DNA of 64,000 nt from Calditrichia bacterium (GTDB taxonomy: Bacteria > Calditrichota > Calditrichia > RBG-13-44-9 > J075): NCBI GenBank assembly GCA_028284905.1, contig JANQQU010000052.1:1-64000 (forward strand), given 5' to 3'. Shown piece after piece: positions 34,713-43,667 of this stretch. Both the position numbers and the translations under genes were made by a program. Position 1 is the stretch's first letter; each line of letters starts with the position of its first letter. The notes under the pieces were generated by a model. It was not told where the DNA came from. It saw only the letters and a list, made by a program, of their open reading frames with translations, and did not search any database.

Positions 34713-36650
34713 ATGGGCGAGCATAAAGTTCAGGCCGCATCCCGGCCATCATCCGTCAAAAAATTTGTTCATGCACTATTGCGGGATTTAAAAGCACTGG
34801 AAATCATGCTGGAAAAAGGAATGATCGAAGATGATGTGCAGCGCATCGGTGCCGAGCAGGAATTATGCCTGATTGACCGTTATTGGCGTCCCGCACCGAT
34901 CATCACCGATATTCTTCCTGCCGTCGATGATCCCCATTTTACGACCGAATTAGCGCGCTTTAACCTGGAAATCAATCTTGATCCGCTCATATTCAGTGGT
35001 GATTGTTTTACTAAACTGGAACAGGGAATCAACGGCCATTTATCGAAGCTTTCCAGTGTTGCCCAGAAATATGATGCGGATTACGTACTAACCGGTATTC
35101 TGCCAACCATTCGCGGCATGGATCTGGAAATAGATAATATTACCCCAAATCCGCGCTATGCCGCCCTTTTCGAAGCACTGGAAAAAATGCGCGGCGGGCC
35201 TTTCGAATATCACATTCGCGGCAATGACGAACTCATTTACAAGCAAGTCCATCCGACCATGGAGTTCGTCAACACCTCATTTCAGGTGCATTACCAAACC
35301 CGCCCGGATGTTTTTATCGACACTTATAATTTTTCCAAGCTAATGACTGCGCCGGTGCTGGCAGCGGCAGTTAACTCACCATTGTTGCTCGGGAAGCGCC
35401 TCTGGAAAGAAACCCGGATTTCTATTTTTCAGCAGGCGATCGACACTCGTAATATTTCCTCTCATTTGCGCGAGAAAAAACCACGGGTTTCCTTTTCGCA
35501 ATCCTGGATTAAGGATTCGGTAACGGAAATCTTTCAGGATGATATCTCCCGGTTCCGGGTGCTGCTTTGCGCAGATACCACGGAAGATTCCCTGAAAGTA
35601 TTAGCTGATGGTGGCGTTCCCAAACTAAAGGCTTTACAGATATTTAACGGCACTGTTTACCGCTGGGGCCGCGCCTGCTACGGCATCTCTGATGGTAAAC
35701 CGCACCTGCGGATCGAGAACCGGGTAATTCCCTCCGGACCGACAGTGGTAGACCAGGTGGCGAATGCCGCATTTTGGCTCGGTCTTATGAATGCCATGCC
35801 GGAGAAGTATAAGAATCTCCCGGAAAAAATGAATTTTGATGATGTAATGAATAATTTCATTACCGCTGCCCGTAGTGGTCTTTCTTCTCAATTCCGTTGG
35901 CTAAACAATGAATCGATTTCTGCCCGTTCGTTGATAATGGATGAACTGCTCCCTATTTCCCACGAAGGTTTGAAAAAGGCTAAAGTCGATGATAAGGATC
36001 GGAAACGTTTTCTCAATATCATCGAAGAGCGGGTATGCAGCAAAAAAACCGGGGCAAAGTGGATTTTAAACAGTTATGCCGCCCTGAGGAAGGAAGGATC
36101 TCAGGACGAAGCACTGGTTGCACTAACCGCCGGCATGGTGCATCGCCAGAAAACCGGCGCACCGGTCCATACCTGGTCTATTCCTTCCCTCGCCGACGCC
36201 GGCAGCTGGATGAACAAATACTGGCATGTGGAACAGATTATGTCTTCAGATTTATTTACTGTCGAAAAAGACGATTTAGTCGATCTGGTTATTCACATTA
36301 TGAAATGGAAAAACATCCACCATGTGCCGGTCGAAGACAGCAAAGGGCGGATTATCGGACTGATTACTTCCGGCATGCTAATACATCACTTTGCCAGTAA
36401 TTTCGATGCCCCTCCCCAACTAACCAGCGTAAAAGACATTATGATTAAATCGCCGATATGTATTACGCCGGAAGCGCATACGATGGAAGCAATTCAGATT
36501 ATGAAAGAGAAAAAAATTGGATGCCTGCCGGTGGTGAAGGATGATAAGCTGGTAGGGATACTAACCGAGCATGATTTTCTGAAAATCACCCACTGGTTTT
36601 TCCAGGAGTTTACCGGATTACTGCAGCAGAATGGTAAGCCGGAGGAATAA
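34713..36650 (+). CDS. Glutamate-cysteine ligase-family protein fused to a CBS pair
   Basis: The 645-residue fusion has residues about 25-480 that resemble the GCS2 carboxylate-amine ligase family (GAEQELCLID, ARFNLEINLDP, HIRGNDELIYKQVHPTMEFVNTS, SPLLLGKRLW). The C-terminal 130 residues are a CBS pair (EQIMSSDLFTVEKDD ... HHVPVED; KDIMIKSPICITPEA ... GCLPVVKDDKLVGILTEHDF). The ligase half would form a gamma-glutamyl amide bond with ATP; the CBS half would sense adenine nucleotides and gate it. The substrate is not known and may not be cysteine. The gene is monocistronic, with a 170-base leader that lacks a sigma-54 box. Confidence 0.85.
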   Translation: MGEHKVQAASRPSSVKKFVHALLRDLKALEIMLEKGMIEDDVQRIGAEQELCLIDRYWRPAPIITDILPAVDDPHFTTELARFNLEINLDPLIFSGDCFTKLEQGINGHLSKLSSVAQKYDADYVLTGILPTIRGMDLEIDNITPNPRYAALFEALEKMRGGPFEYHIRGNDELIYKQVHPTMEFVNTSFQVHYQTRPDVFIDTYNFSKLMTAPVLAAAVNSPLLLGKRLWKETRISIFQQAIDTRNISSHLREKKPRVSFSQSWIKDSVTEIFQDDISRFRVLLCADTTEDSLKVLADGGVPKLKALQIFNGTVYRWGRACYGISDGKPHLRIENRVIPSGPTVVDQVANAAFWLGLMNAMPEKYKNLPEKMNFDDVMNNFITAARSGLSSQFRWLNNESISARSLIMDELLPISHEGLKKAKVDDKDRKRFLNIIEERVCSKKTGAKWILNSYAALRKEGSQDEALVALTAGMVHRQKTGAPVHTWSIPSLADAGSWMNKYWHVEQIMSSDLFTVEKDDLVDLVIHIMKWKNIHHVPVEDSKGRIIGLITSGMLIHHFASNFDAPPQLTSVKDIMIKSPICITPEAHTMEAIQIMKEKKIGCLPVVKDDKLVGILTEHDFLKITHWFFQEFTGLLQQNGKPEE

Positions 36651-36655
36651 TGTTG

Positions 36656-36830
36656 GTTGATCGTTGATTGTACCGCCGGTCATTGTTCCTTGTTATTCAT
36701 AAAAACAATTCATCATCATGCGCACGTAGAGACAATTCATGACCATGTGTAGAGACAATTCATGAATTGTCTCTACAATATACCACCAACACCATTACAA
36801 TAATCAAACTACGATTAACGATCAACGATT
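36656..36830. repeat. Composite palindromic repeat (GATCGTT arms, GTAGAGAC core)
   Basis: Outer GTTGATCGTTGATT (36656-36669) and AACGATCAACGATT words enclose a partial GTAGAGACAATTCATGA (36726-36742) and a perfect 28-bp palindrome (36749-36776). The same core sits at 19396-19423 with one transition per arm. It lies between two convergent genes and fills most of the 211-base gap. Confidence 0.85.
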
Positions 36831-36861
36831 AGACAGAAGGGCGTTCGATCAACGAACAATG

Positions 36862-38565
36862 TCAGGCCGTTTCTATTGCAGCCTCATTCTCCAGATCCAA
36901 TTCCGCGATGCTGATCTCCCGCATTTCCACCTTGCGGATTTTCCCGGTGACGGTCATGGGAAATTCTTCAACAAATTTCCAGTAGCGGGGCACTTTGAAG
37001 TAGGCAATTCGCTGTTTGCAAAATGTTGTCATTTCCGCGGCAGTAATCTCCATTCCTTTTTTCGGCTTCACCCAGGCCATGAGCTCTTCCCCGTATTTTT
37101 GATCGGGGACGCCAATCACCTGCGCGTCAGCGACTTTCGGGTGAGTATAAAGAAACTCCTCAATTTCCCGCGGATAGATATTCTCGCCGCCGCGAATGAC
37201 CATATCCTTCACCCGCCCGACGATATTTACGTAGCCCTCTTCATCCATCGTGGCCAAGTCTCCGCTATGCATCCAATGGCTGTCATCGATCGCTTCATGG
37301 GTCCGTGCTTCGTCATTCCAATAGCCGAGCATTACACAATAGCCACGGGTGCAAAGTTCGCCGGTTTCTCCAATAGGCACCACCTTGCCATCCCCATCGA
37401 CAATCTTTACTTCGGTATGCGGATAAACTTTTCCGACGGTACTCACTCTCTTTTCCAGCGGTGTATCTGCACGAGTTTGGAAGCTGACCGGACTGGTTTC
37501 CGTCATCCCATAGGCAATCTCGATTTCCTTCATGTGCATTTTTTCGATGACCTCATTCATCACTTCAATCGGGCAGGGTGCGCCGGCCATAATCCCGGTG
37601 CGCAGGCTGGAGAGGTCATATTTCGTAAATTCCGGATGATCCAACTCCGCTATAAACATCGTTGGCACGCCGTGGAGGGCAGTTGCTTTTTCCTTTTCGG
37701 CCATTTGTAGAACAAGACCGGCATCAAATGCATCCGCCGGGAAAAGCATCGTCGCCCCTTTAGTGATGCAGGCCAGTACGCCGAGCACCATGCCAAAACA
37801 ATGATACATCGGCACAGGAATAATCAGGCGGTCCCGCTCCGTCAAATTCATAAATTCCCCGGCCCAGAATGCGTTATTCAGAATATTGTGATGACTGAGC
37901 GTTGCGCCCTTTGGGAAGCCGGTAGTGCCGCTGGTATATTGAATATTAATCGGATCGTCGAACTGTAGCGTCGATTGGATGATTGTCAATGCTTCCGGCG
38001 CCATCATATGTCCCAGGGTCATGAGATCGCCCCAGGTATACATGCCGGGGATGTTCTCTCTACCGAGATGAATTACAGCCTTCAGGGCAGGTAATTTATC
38101 GGATACGAGTCTGCCCGGCTCGCATGTCTCCAGTTCCGGCGCCAGCGTTTGCAGCATACCAACATAGCTGACGTATTTGGATTTTTCCGCAGTAATCAAT
38201 GCTTTACAACCGGAATGATTCAAGGCGTATTCCAACTCATGAACACGGTAGGATGGATTAATATTTACCAGGATTATCCCTGCTTTCGCGGTTGCAATTT
38301 GCGCCACCACCCACTCGGCATAATTGGGCGACCAGATGCCCAGACGGTCGCCCTGCTGTAAACCCAGCGTCATTAGCCCACGGGCACATTGGGTTACCTC
38401 ATCCTGCAGTTCCCGATAGGACCAGCGAATGTCCTGGTGCCAGGAAACCAGAGCTTCATTGTCAGGGAATTTACGAACGGTTGCATCAAAATAATTACCA
38501 ATGGTTTCTCCAATCAGTGGCTTACTGCTAATGCCGCTGACATAACTTTTCTTAAGCGCTTTCAT
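36862..38565 (-). CDS. Acyl-CoA synthetase (AMP-binding, FadD/ACSF2-like)
   Basis: The 567-residue adenylate-forming enzyme has the P-loop [18 protein letters not shown] (near residue 210), the A5/A8 regions YGMTETSP and [22 protein letters not shown], and the C-terminal catalytic Lys in [12 protein letters not shown]. It activates a medium- or long-chain fatty acid to acyl-CoA with ATP. No membrane segment. The third of three possible starts (GTG-ATG-ATG) is best spaced from GGAGG. A weaker sigma-54-like box lies 60 bases upstream. Confidence 0.92.
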   Translation of the reverse strand: MKALKKSYVSGISSKPLIGETIGNYFDATVRKFPDNEALVSWHQDIRWSYRELQDEVTQCARGLMTLGLQQGDRLGIWSPNYAEWVVAQIATAKAGIILVNINPSYRVHELEYALNHSGCKALITAEKSKYVSYVGMLQTLAPELETCEPGRLVSDKLPALKAVIHLGRENIPGMYTWGDLMTLGHMMAPEALTIIQSTLQFDDPINIQYTSGTTGFPKGATLSHHNILNNAFWAGEFMNLTERDRLIIPVPMYHCFGMVLGVLACITKGATMLFPADAFDAGLVLQMAEKEKATALHGVPTMFIAELDHPEFTKYDLSSLRTGIMAGAPCPIEVMNEVIEKMHMKEIEIAYGMTETSPVSFQTRADTPLEKRVSTVGKVYPHTEVKIVDGDGKVVPIGETGELCTRGYCVMLGYWNDEARTHEAIDDSHWMHSGDLATMDEEGYVNIVGRVKDMVIRGGENIYPREIEEFLYTHPKVADAQVIGVPDQKYGEELMAWVKPKKGMEITAAEMTTFCKQRIAYFKVPRYWKFVEEFPMTVTGKIRKVEMREISIAELDLENEAAIETA

Positions 38566-38602
38566 CATCACCTCCGGGTATCAATTTTGTCATCGGTTCA
38601 AA

Positions 38603-38663
38603 AAAATATCGAATATCCCGTATAAGCGTTGTTTTTGCCAATACTATGATATTCGATATTTTT
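38603..38663 (-). terminator. AT-rich stem-loop with T-run after the CNBD gene
   Basis: A perfect 16-bp inverted repeat (AAAAATATCGAATATC / GATATTCGATATTTTT) flanks a 29-base loop. Reading leftward it ends in a run of seven T. It follows the CNBD gene stop by about 25 bases. The loop contains the sigma-54-like box assigned to the acyl-CoA synthetase gene. Confidence 0.75.
38625..38641 (-). promoter_or_regulatory. Weak sigma-54-like element before acyl-CoA synthetase
   Basis: The minus strand reads TTGGCAAAAACAACGCT: a perfect -24 box and a -12 GC in phase, but without the TTG of the other six sites. No TGCCACA word lies upstream. Lower confidence than the others. Confidence 0.4.
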
Positions 38664-38688
38664 TCCACCCCCGGTAAATCTAAAAATG

Positions 38689-39189
38689 TTAAAACAGATG
38701 CTGCCCTTTTTCTTCTATCCGATTCGGATCGGGGAAAATTTTATAAAATTCTACCAGCTTCATCCGGGTTGCCTGCAACCGTTCTTCAACAACACGTGAG
38801 AAAAGTTTGTAGAGTTGAAATCCCAAATCACGATCTTTTTCGATCATTTCCCGCAACTCTTTACCATCAATTACTATCGCTAACGTTTCTTCACCAGCCC
38901 GGGCAGTAAAATGCCAATAATGCGGTGGAAAGAGCCAGGACCAACCAAGTACACTGCCACCCATAATTTTTTCGATGTTTACCGGACCATAATTCTCAAC
39001 GTCGATTTGTAAATTCACAAACCCATTCTCAATTAAAAACAAACGGTCTGCGACGCCATTTTCTTCGAAAACCAATTCCCCGGCAACAAATTTTTTCAGT
39101 GAGGCATGTGAGGCGAGCTTTTCAATCAGATCTTCCGGAAAGTTTTCAAAGAAAGGGAGTGTTTTCAGCAGGTCAACAAATGAATGCAT
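38689..39189 (-). CDS. Cyclic nucleotide-binding-domain-only protein (paralogue)
   Basis: The 166-residue protein is a Crp-like beta-roll without an HTH and is clearly paralogous to the CNBD protein in the hydrogenase operon: both have VLGWSWLFPP at residues 80-89 followed by x-x-WHF, and LQATRMxLV near the C-terminus. The canonical cAMP-binding Arg cassette is absent here too. It lies between the universal stress gene and the acyl-CoA synthetase gene. It may sense another ligand or act as a partner subunit. Function unknown. Confidence 0.85.
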   Translation of the reverse strand: MHSFVDLLKTLPFFENFPEDLIEKLASHASLKKFVAGELVFEENGVADRLFLIENGFVNLQIDVENYGPVNIEKIMGGSVLGWSWLFPPHYWHFTARAGEETLAIVIDGKELREMIEKDRDLGFQLYKLFSRVVEERLQATRMKLVEFYKIFPDPNRIEEKGQHLF

Positions 39190-39231
39190 AAGGCTACTCC
39201 TCAGATATGTTTTCCGAATTAATTAGTAAAT

Positions 39232-39294
39232 CGGGAAAACTGATGAATGCCCGGGCTGGCCAAAACCAGTCGCCGGGCATCCAATTCATTCCCG
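39232..39294. terminator. Strong GC-rich hairpin after the universal stress gene
   Basis: Core stem ATGCCCGG/CCGGGCAT (39247-39254 with 39273-39280), extended by inner CTGG/CCAG and outer CGGGAA/TTCCCG. It follows the universal stress gene stop by about 30 bases. No clean T-run, so it is probably a processing or termination hairpin. Confidence 0.65.
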
Positions 39295-39325
39295 TTCCGC
39301 AGAGAGACAATCAATTTCGGGTGCG

Positions 39326-40258
39326 CTAGTTATTCAACGCTTCTTCCGTTTCATTCTTCACATCATCGCTATCGATAAATTCCCGTCCTACTGTCAACAC
39401 CGGTTTATCTGCCAATCGCACAACCCGCTCTGTCGTACTGCCAACCACAAAGTGCTCCAGTCCCGTCAATCCACGTGTTCCCATCACAACCATATCCACA
39501 TTTAGCGCCCTGGCAAAATTCACGATCTCACTATGCGGAATACCTTCCAAAACTGCATAAGAGGCATGCACGCCGGTTTCCCCGGTAAATTCCATCAGTC
39601 GCTCCGCTGCTCTTTCACGAAGTTCCACATCCAGCTTAAAAGTTGTTGCTACACCACCGGCAAACCAGGCAGGATGAAAATCCTGCGGCACAACATAGAG
39701 GAATTGTAAAGTTGCATTAAACTTACGGGCCAGTGCCACTGCCGCTTCCACCGCTTTCTTCGAGTAGTCGGAAAAATCTACCGGCACCAGAATTCGCTCC
39801 AGATTAAACTCGCTCATCTCATTATGAACCGTCAACACCGGCACTGGAGACATCCGCACAATTTTCTCCGCCACACTACCATAAATCCACTTCTTCAGTC
39901 CGGTCCGCCCGTGCGTGCCCATCACTACCAAATCATATTCAGAAGTCGCAATCAGTTCCAAAACCGCATCCGCAGCAGAAAATCCCCGTAGAATCTCCGA
40001 AGTCACCTCAACACCGCGTTCACTTGCTTTTTCCGAAATCGGAATAAACAGATCGTTCGTTTCCTTTTCCTTCAGCTTCACTTCCCGCTCATATGCCTTT
40101 AGAAAAGCTTCCTCATAAGGCTCTTCATTGAATAAAACAATCGCATGTGCCAACACAACTTTCGCCTCGAACTTCTCGGCCAGGGATAATGCATACTCCA
40201 CAGCCATATCGGAGAACGGACTAAAATCTACCGGCACCAGAATATTTTTAAGTTTCAT
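39326..40258 (-). CDS. Tandem universal stress protein (two UspA domains)
   Basis: The 310-residue protein holds two UspA folds. Each begins with an ILVPVDFS strand (residues about 5 and 157) and carries the nucleotide-binding signature VMGTHGRTGLKKWIYGSVAEKIV and VMGTRGLTGLEHFVVGSTTERVV (G-2x-G-9x-G-S/T), so it probably binds ATP. USPs help survival in growth arrest, hypoxia or energy shortage. A strong GGAGG site precedes the ATG. One of the best sigma-54 promoters of the window lies 39 bases upstream. Confidence 0.93.
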   Translation of the reverse strand: MKLKNILVPVDFSPFSDMAVEYALSLAEKFEAKVVLAHAIVLFNEEPYEEAFLKAYEREVKLKEKETNDLFIPISEKASERGVEVTSEILRGFSAADAVLELIATSEYDLVVMGTHGRTGLKKWIYGSVAEKIVRMSPVPVLTVHNEMSEFNLERILVPVDFSDYSKKAVEAAVALARKFNATLQFLYVVPQDFHPAWFAGGVATTFKLDVELRERAAERLMEFTGETGVHASYAVLEGIPHSEIVNFARALNVDMVVMGTRGLTGLEHFVVGSTTERVVRLADKPVLTVGREFIDSDDVKNETEEALNN

Positions 40259-40296
40259 TTCAAATCCTCCTTTTAGGTTCTTGCTATCCTGTATAT

Positions 40297-40313
40297 AACA
40301 AATAGCTTGCCAA
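40297..40313 (-). promoter_or_regulatory. Sigma-54 promoter of the universal stress gene
   Basis: The minus strand reads TTGGCAAGCTATTTGTT, 15 of 17 bases identical to the YceI-operon promoter at 19134-19150. Confidence 0.8.
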
Positions 40314-40514
40314 AATTACCCGCTACAGAATGATTCGATTATTGATGAAGAAATTTGGCAGGAGCCATACAGGAATGCCCACAAAAAGGGAGAACATAAA
40401 TCTATATTTAACATATCATTATCGCAGGCAAAAACAAAAACTAAAGGCAACAATTCATGTGATTTTTATGGAAGGGAAATTTGCAGAATATCATCATCGG
40501 ATTTTCAAAAAAGG

Positions 40515-40605
40515 TGCCACAAAATGGACGCGAAAAACGGCCATTTTCAGGAAAAACAGATGAATATCTGATCTATGCTTATTTTTGGCGGGAAACATTG
40601 TGGCA
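40515..40605. promoter_or_regulatory. TGCCACA/TGTGGCA pair upstream of the universal stress gene
   Basis: TGCCACA at 40515-40521 and inverted TGTGGCA at 40599-40605 lie about 200 and 286 bases upstream of the -24 element. Otherwise the 391-base gap between the stress gene and the response-regulator gene shows no credible gene. Confidence 0.5.
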
Positions 40606-40649
40606 GGGTAAATTACGCCGGTATCCAACCGGTAAATGGCTAGTTGCGA

Positions 40650-42074
40650 TCATTTCTTCGCACGGGACAGGCGGTTGTTCAAAGCGCGGCGGGAAAGCCC
40701 GAGCAATTGCGCAGCAATTGTTTGATTGCCGTCCGCTCTTTCCAGTGCTTTATCAATGAGCATATTTTCCATTTCTTTTAGGGTAGGAAAATGATCACCC
40801 GACATCATCAAGCCATTGCTGCTATCCGCATTGACATCCGGCTGATGCACCATCGGTTCTTCTCCCAGCTGCGGCACCACTTTTTCTTTAAACGCTTCCA
40901 TGGAAAGAATACCGGAACGATGACGGCTCACCGCGTCAAAAACCATTCCCTCCAGTTCCCGCACGTTACCGGGAAATCCATAGTTGGTCAACAGCGTCAC
41001 CAACTCTTTGGGAGGCGTCGGTTTCTTTTTGTTCAGGGCTTTGGCGGCTTTTTCCAGGAAATGCTCCAGCAGAAGTGCGATATCTTCCGGGCGGTTGCGC
41101 AACGGCGGTAATACAATATGATGGGCCTGAATACGATAGTAGAGGTCTTTCCGGAATTTGCCTTCTTTCTGCAAGTTGTAAAGATCGGCATTGGTTGCAA
41201 GCACAATACGCACATTGGCCGTTTTTGGCACATCGGAGCCAATCGGATAGTATTTACTTTCCTGCAGCAGACGTAGAAGTTTGACCTGGGATTCAAAGCC
41301 GAGGTCACCAATTTCATCAAGGAACAGCGTGCCGTTGGTGGCTTGCTCAATCATTCCTTTTCGGTCCCGGTCGGCCCCGGTAAATGCCCCCTTTTTATGT
41401 CCGAATAATGTATCGGAAAAAAGATGATCATCGACACCTGCAACATTCACGGGAACAAATTCGCCATTACGATTACTGTTAAAATGAATGGCCCGGGCAA
41501 TTAGTTCTTTACCGACGCCGGTTTCTCCGGAGATTAAAATCGGTAGAGGACTGGGGGCTACTGCCTCGACATACTGAAAGATTTTCCGCATACGCGGATC
41601 GCAGGTAATTATCGCATCAAATGCTTCCGGGTTTTCCAGCTTATCACTCAGGAAATACGATTTTAAACGGCGGTTCTCCGCACGAATTTCGTTGATCTCC
41701 ACTGCTTTGCGAATCGTTGCGATTAGGCGGGTGTCATCAACAGGCTTAAGAATATAATCCATTGCGCCGTTCTTCATACTGTCTACGGCCAACTCTACTT
41801 CGTTGATTGCAGTCAGGATAATCACCGGCACTTCCGGAAAGCGCTCGGTAATTTGCGGCAACAATTCCCAGCCCTTGATGTATGGCATGGTCATATCCAG
41901 CAAGACGACAGATACCGGCTTTTTTTCCAACATGGGCAGTAATTCACGGCTATCGGAAAGCGTCAGCGTATTATTAATGCCATTCGCATTGAGGGTGAAT
42001 TCCGCGCTGAGCAAAAACTGCTCTTCATCATCAACTAATACGACCGGATTTGCAGGATAGCTTGAATCTTTCAT
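40650..42074 (-). CDS. NtrC-type sigma-54 response regulator
   Basis: The 474-residue protein has three domains: a receiver (acidic VLVDDEEQ, phospho-acceptor D60 in LLDMTMP), a sigma-54 AAA+ domain (Walker A GETGVGKE, the GAFTGAD loop that contacts sigma-54, Walker B LFLDEIGDL), and a C-terminal Fis-type helix-turn-helix. Phosphorylation should drive oligomerisation and open sigma-54 promoters. The ATG is preferred to a GTG three codons upstream. The PAS kinase gene lies 156 bases upstream on the same strand and is its likely partner. It is the best candidate activator for the promoters listed here. Confidence 0.95.
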   Translation of the reverse strand: MKDSSYPANPVVLVDDEEQFLLSAEFTLNANGINNTLTLSDSRELLPMLEKKPVSVVLLDMTMPYIKGWELLPQITERFPEVPVIILTAINEVELAVDSMKNGAMDYILKPVDDTRLIATIRKAVEINEIRAENRRLKSYFLSDKLENPEAFDAIITCDPRMRKIFQYVEAVAPSPLPILISGETGVGKELIARAIHFNSNRNGEFVPVNVAGVDDHLFSDTLFGHKKGAFTGADRDRKGMIEQATNGTLFLDEIGDLGFESQVKLLRLLQESKYYPIGSDVPKTANVRIVLATNADLYNLQKEGKFRKDLYYRIQAHHIVLPPLRNRPEDIALLLEHFLEKAAKALNKKKPTPPKELVTLLTNYGFPGNVRELEGMVFDAVSRHRSGILSMEAFKEKVVPQLGEEPMVHQPDVNADSSNGLMMSGDHFPTLKEMENMLIDKALERADGNQTIAAQLLGLSRRALNNRLSRAKK

Positions 42075-42230
42075 GAAGTCCACCTTCGTGTATCTATCGT
42101 AAGCAGGTTTGCTTCCGAGACTATAATATTAGCCAGTTTAATTTTAAATAAAACAGTTAAATAATTTACCCAAAATCAGGTTTATATCTCTGCATTCGCA
42201 TCTCAGCAGCGCCCCGCCCACGGAAAAGAG

Positions 42231-43439
42231 TTAAGATGTTGCTTCAACCTTCTTCAGGGGCAATGCCACCGTTACCCTGGTTCCTTTGCCGGGGGTAGAT
42301 TCAAAAGCCATAGTGCCGCCGTGATTAGTAATAATATTATAACAAATTGATAATCCCAAACCGGTGCCACCAATACTTTGTTTTGTTGTAAAAAAGGGAT
42401 CCATAATTCGCTTCAGATTTTCTTCAGAAATACCACCACCATCATCTTTTACAATCAACTTAACGGTTTCGTTTTCAGGCGCATAGCTGGTCGAAACAGA
42501 TAGTCCGCTATCCGGTCCTGGCAAGGCCTGGCAGGCATTGGTAACCAGGTTAATCAACACCTGCTCCAGTTGTTGGGAGTTTCCACGAATATCCGGGAGA
42601 TTCTCCTGGGCATCAACCGTAAAATGATCCGTCGATTTCTTGATGAGGTTATTGAGGATAATCATCCCGGTTTCAATCACAGAGTTCAGGTTTACTCTCT
42701 CGTTCAAATCACCGGCATCCTGGCGGGCAAAATCTTTCAGGCTTTTCACAATTTTCCGGATCCGCTCAGCGCCTTCACTAACACCATTAATTAACTGCCC
42801 AATTTTTTCGTTGGCGCGGGTGTAAGGCATTCCAGCCAACATAAAATCGCCGTTTTCATCGTAATGTTGTTCCAAGATCGGCTGTAGATCGTCCCACATT
42901 CGGGAAAAAATCTTACCATTGAGGAGAATAAATCCCGTGGGATTATTAATCTCGTGGGCTACACCGGAAACCAATATTCCCAGGGTCGCCATTTTATCCG
43001 CTTGCAGCAGTTGTTGCTCGTGTAATTTTGCTTTTTCTTCCGCTATGCGACGGGCAGTAATATCGGTAATAAAAGCCATTACCAGGGTTTTACCGTCCGT
43101 GTGGATAGGTGTGAGACTTACTTCAATCGGAAATTCGTCACCGTTTTCCCGCAATCCCACCAGATAGCGCCCGGTCCCCATTGGTCGTTGGGAAGGATCA
43201 TCATAAAATGAATCGCGGTAATTTACATGCATTTTTCGAATGGTGGTGGGCATTAGAACCTCTACCGGCTTCCCAATCAGTGTCCCCCGCTTATAGCCAA
43301 ACATATCACCCGCTTTTTTATTGACTAACTGGATAATACCGGATTTATCCACGACTATCATTCCCTCGGAAGCGGATTCCAACAGGACCTTGTAAATTTC
43401 TTCATTGATCACAAAATTTTTCGAAGCAGAAGATTCCAT
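42231..43439 (-). CDS. PAS-domain sensor histidine kinase
   Basis: The 402-residue protein lacks membrane helices, so it is cytoplasmic. It has a PAS domain (about residues 12-130), a coiled linker, an H-box VAHEINNP with phosphorylated His162, and an HATPase domain with DDGGGISEENL and GTGLGLSICYN. It should phosphorylate the NtrC-type regulator next to it. The PAS domain may carry haem, flavin or another redox cofactor, but no diagnostic residue can be named by eye. A good AGGTGA site precedes the ATG. Confidence 0.93.
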   Translation of the reverse strand: MESSASKNFVINEEIYKVLLESASEGMIVVDKSGIIQLVNKKAGDMFGYKRGTLIGKPVEVLMPTTIRKMHVNYRDSFYDDPSQRPMGTGRYLVGLRENGDEFPIEVSLTPIHTDGKTLVMAFITDITARRIAEEKAKLHEQQLLQADKMATLGILVSGVAHEINNPTGFILLNGKIFSRMWDDLQPILEQHYDENGDFMLAGMPYTRANEKIGQLINGVSEGAERIRKIVKSLKDFARQDAGDLNERVNLNSVIETGMIILNNLIKKSTDHFTVDAQENLPDIRGNSQQLEQVLINLVTNACQALPGPDSGLSVSTSYAPENETVKLIVKDDGGGISEENLKRIMDPFFTTKQSIGGTGLGLSICYNIITNHGGTMAFESTPGKGTRVTVALPLKKVEATS

Positions 43440-43667
43440 TTTTCACCTGGCAACATTAAATCTTTACTAAAGATAACCATCAAATACAGAGATAGGAATT
43501 AAACAACTCCCGGCGAGAATTAAAAATGTTATAAAATTTCATAACAATCTAGTTGATTATGGAGTGTTCCCCAAGTGCCTTTATTTATAAACAAGGTAAG
43601 TGGCGTTTTTGTTATTCGCCGTTAATCCTGTATCTTCCTGCGAAAATTTTTTATGGAGGCAATCTGC
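43440..43667. other. Divergent promoter region, PAS kinase / GntP permease
   Basis: This AT-rich region between divergent genes has no sigma-54 box in the right spacing (a TGGCGTTTTTG word near 43607 fails at -12) and no TGCCACA word. It presumably holds sigma-70 promoters. Confidence 0.5.

Noticed and set aside
40315-40563. Reading frame in the gap between the stress gene and the NtrC-type regulator
   Set aside because: No ribosome site and it runs through the presumed enhancer word; composition is that of non-coding DNA.
43600-43620. Sigma-54 box before the GntP gene (AGTGGCGTTTTTG)
   Set aside because: The -12 element does not fall at the required distance and there is no TGCCACA word.
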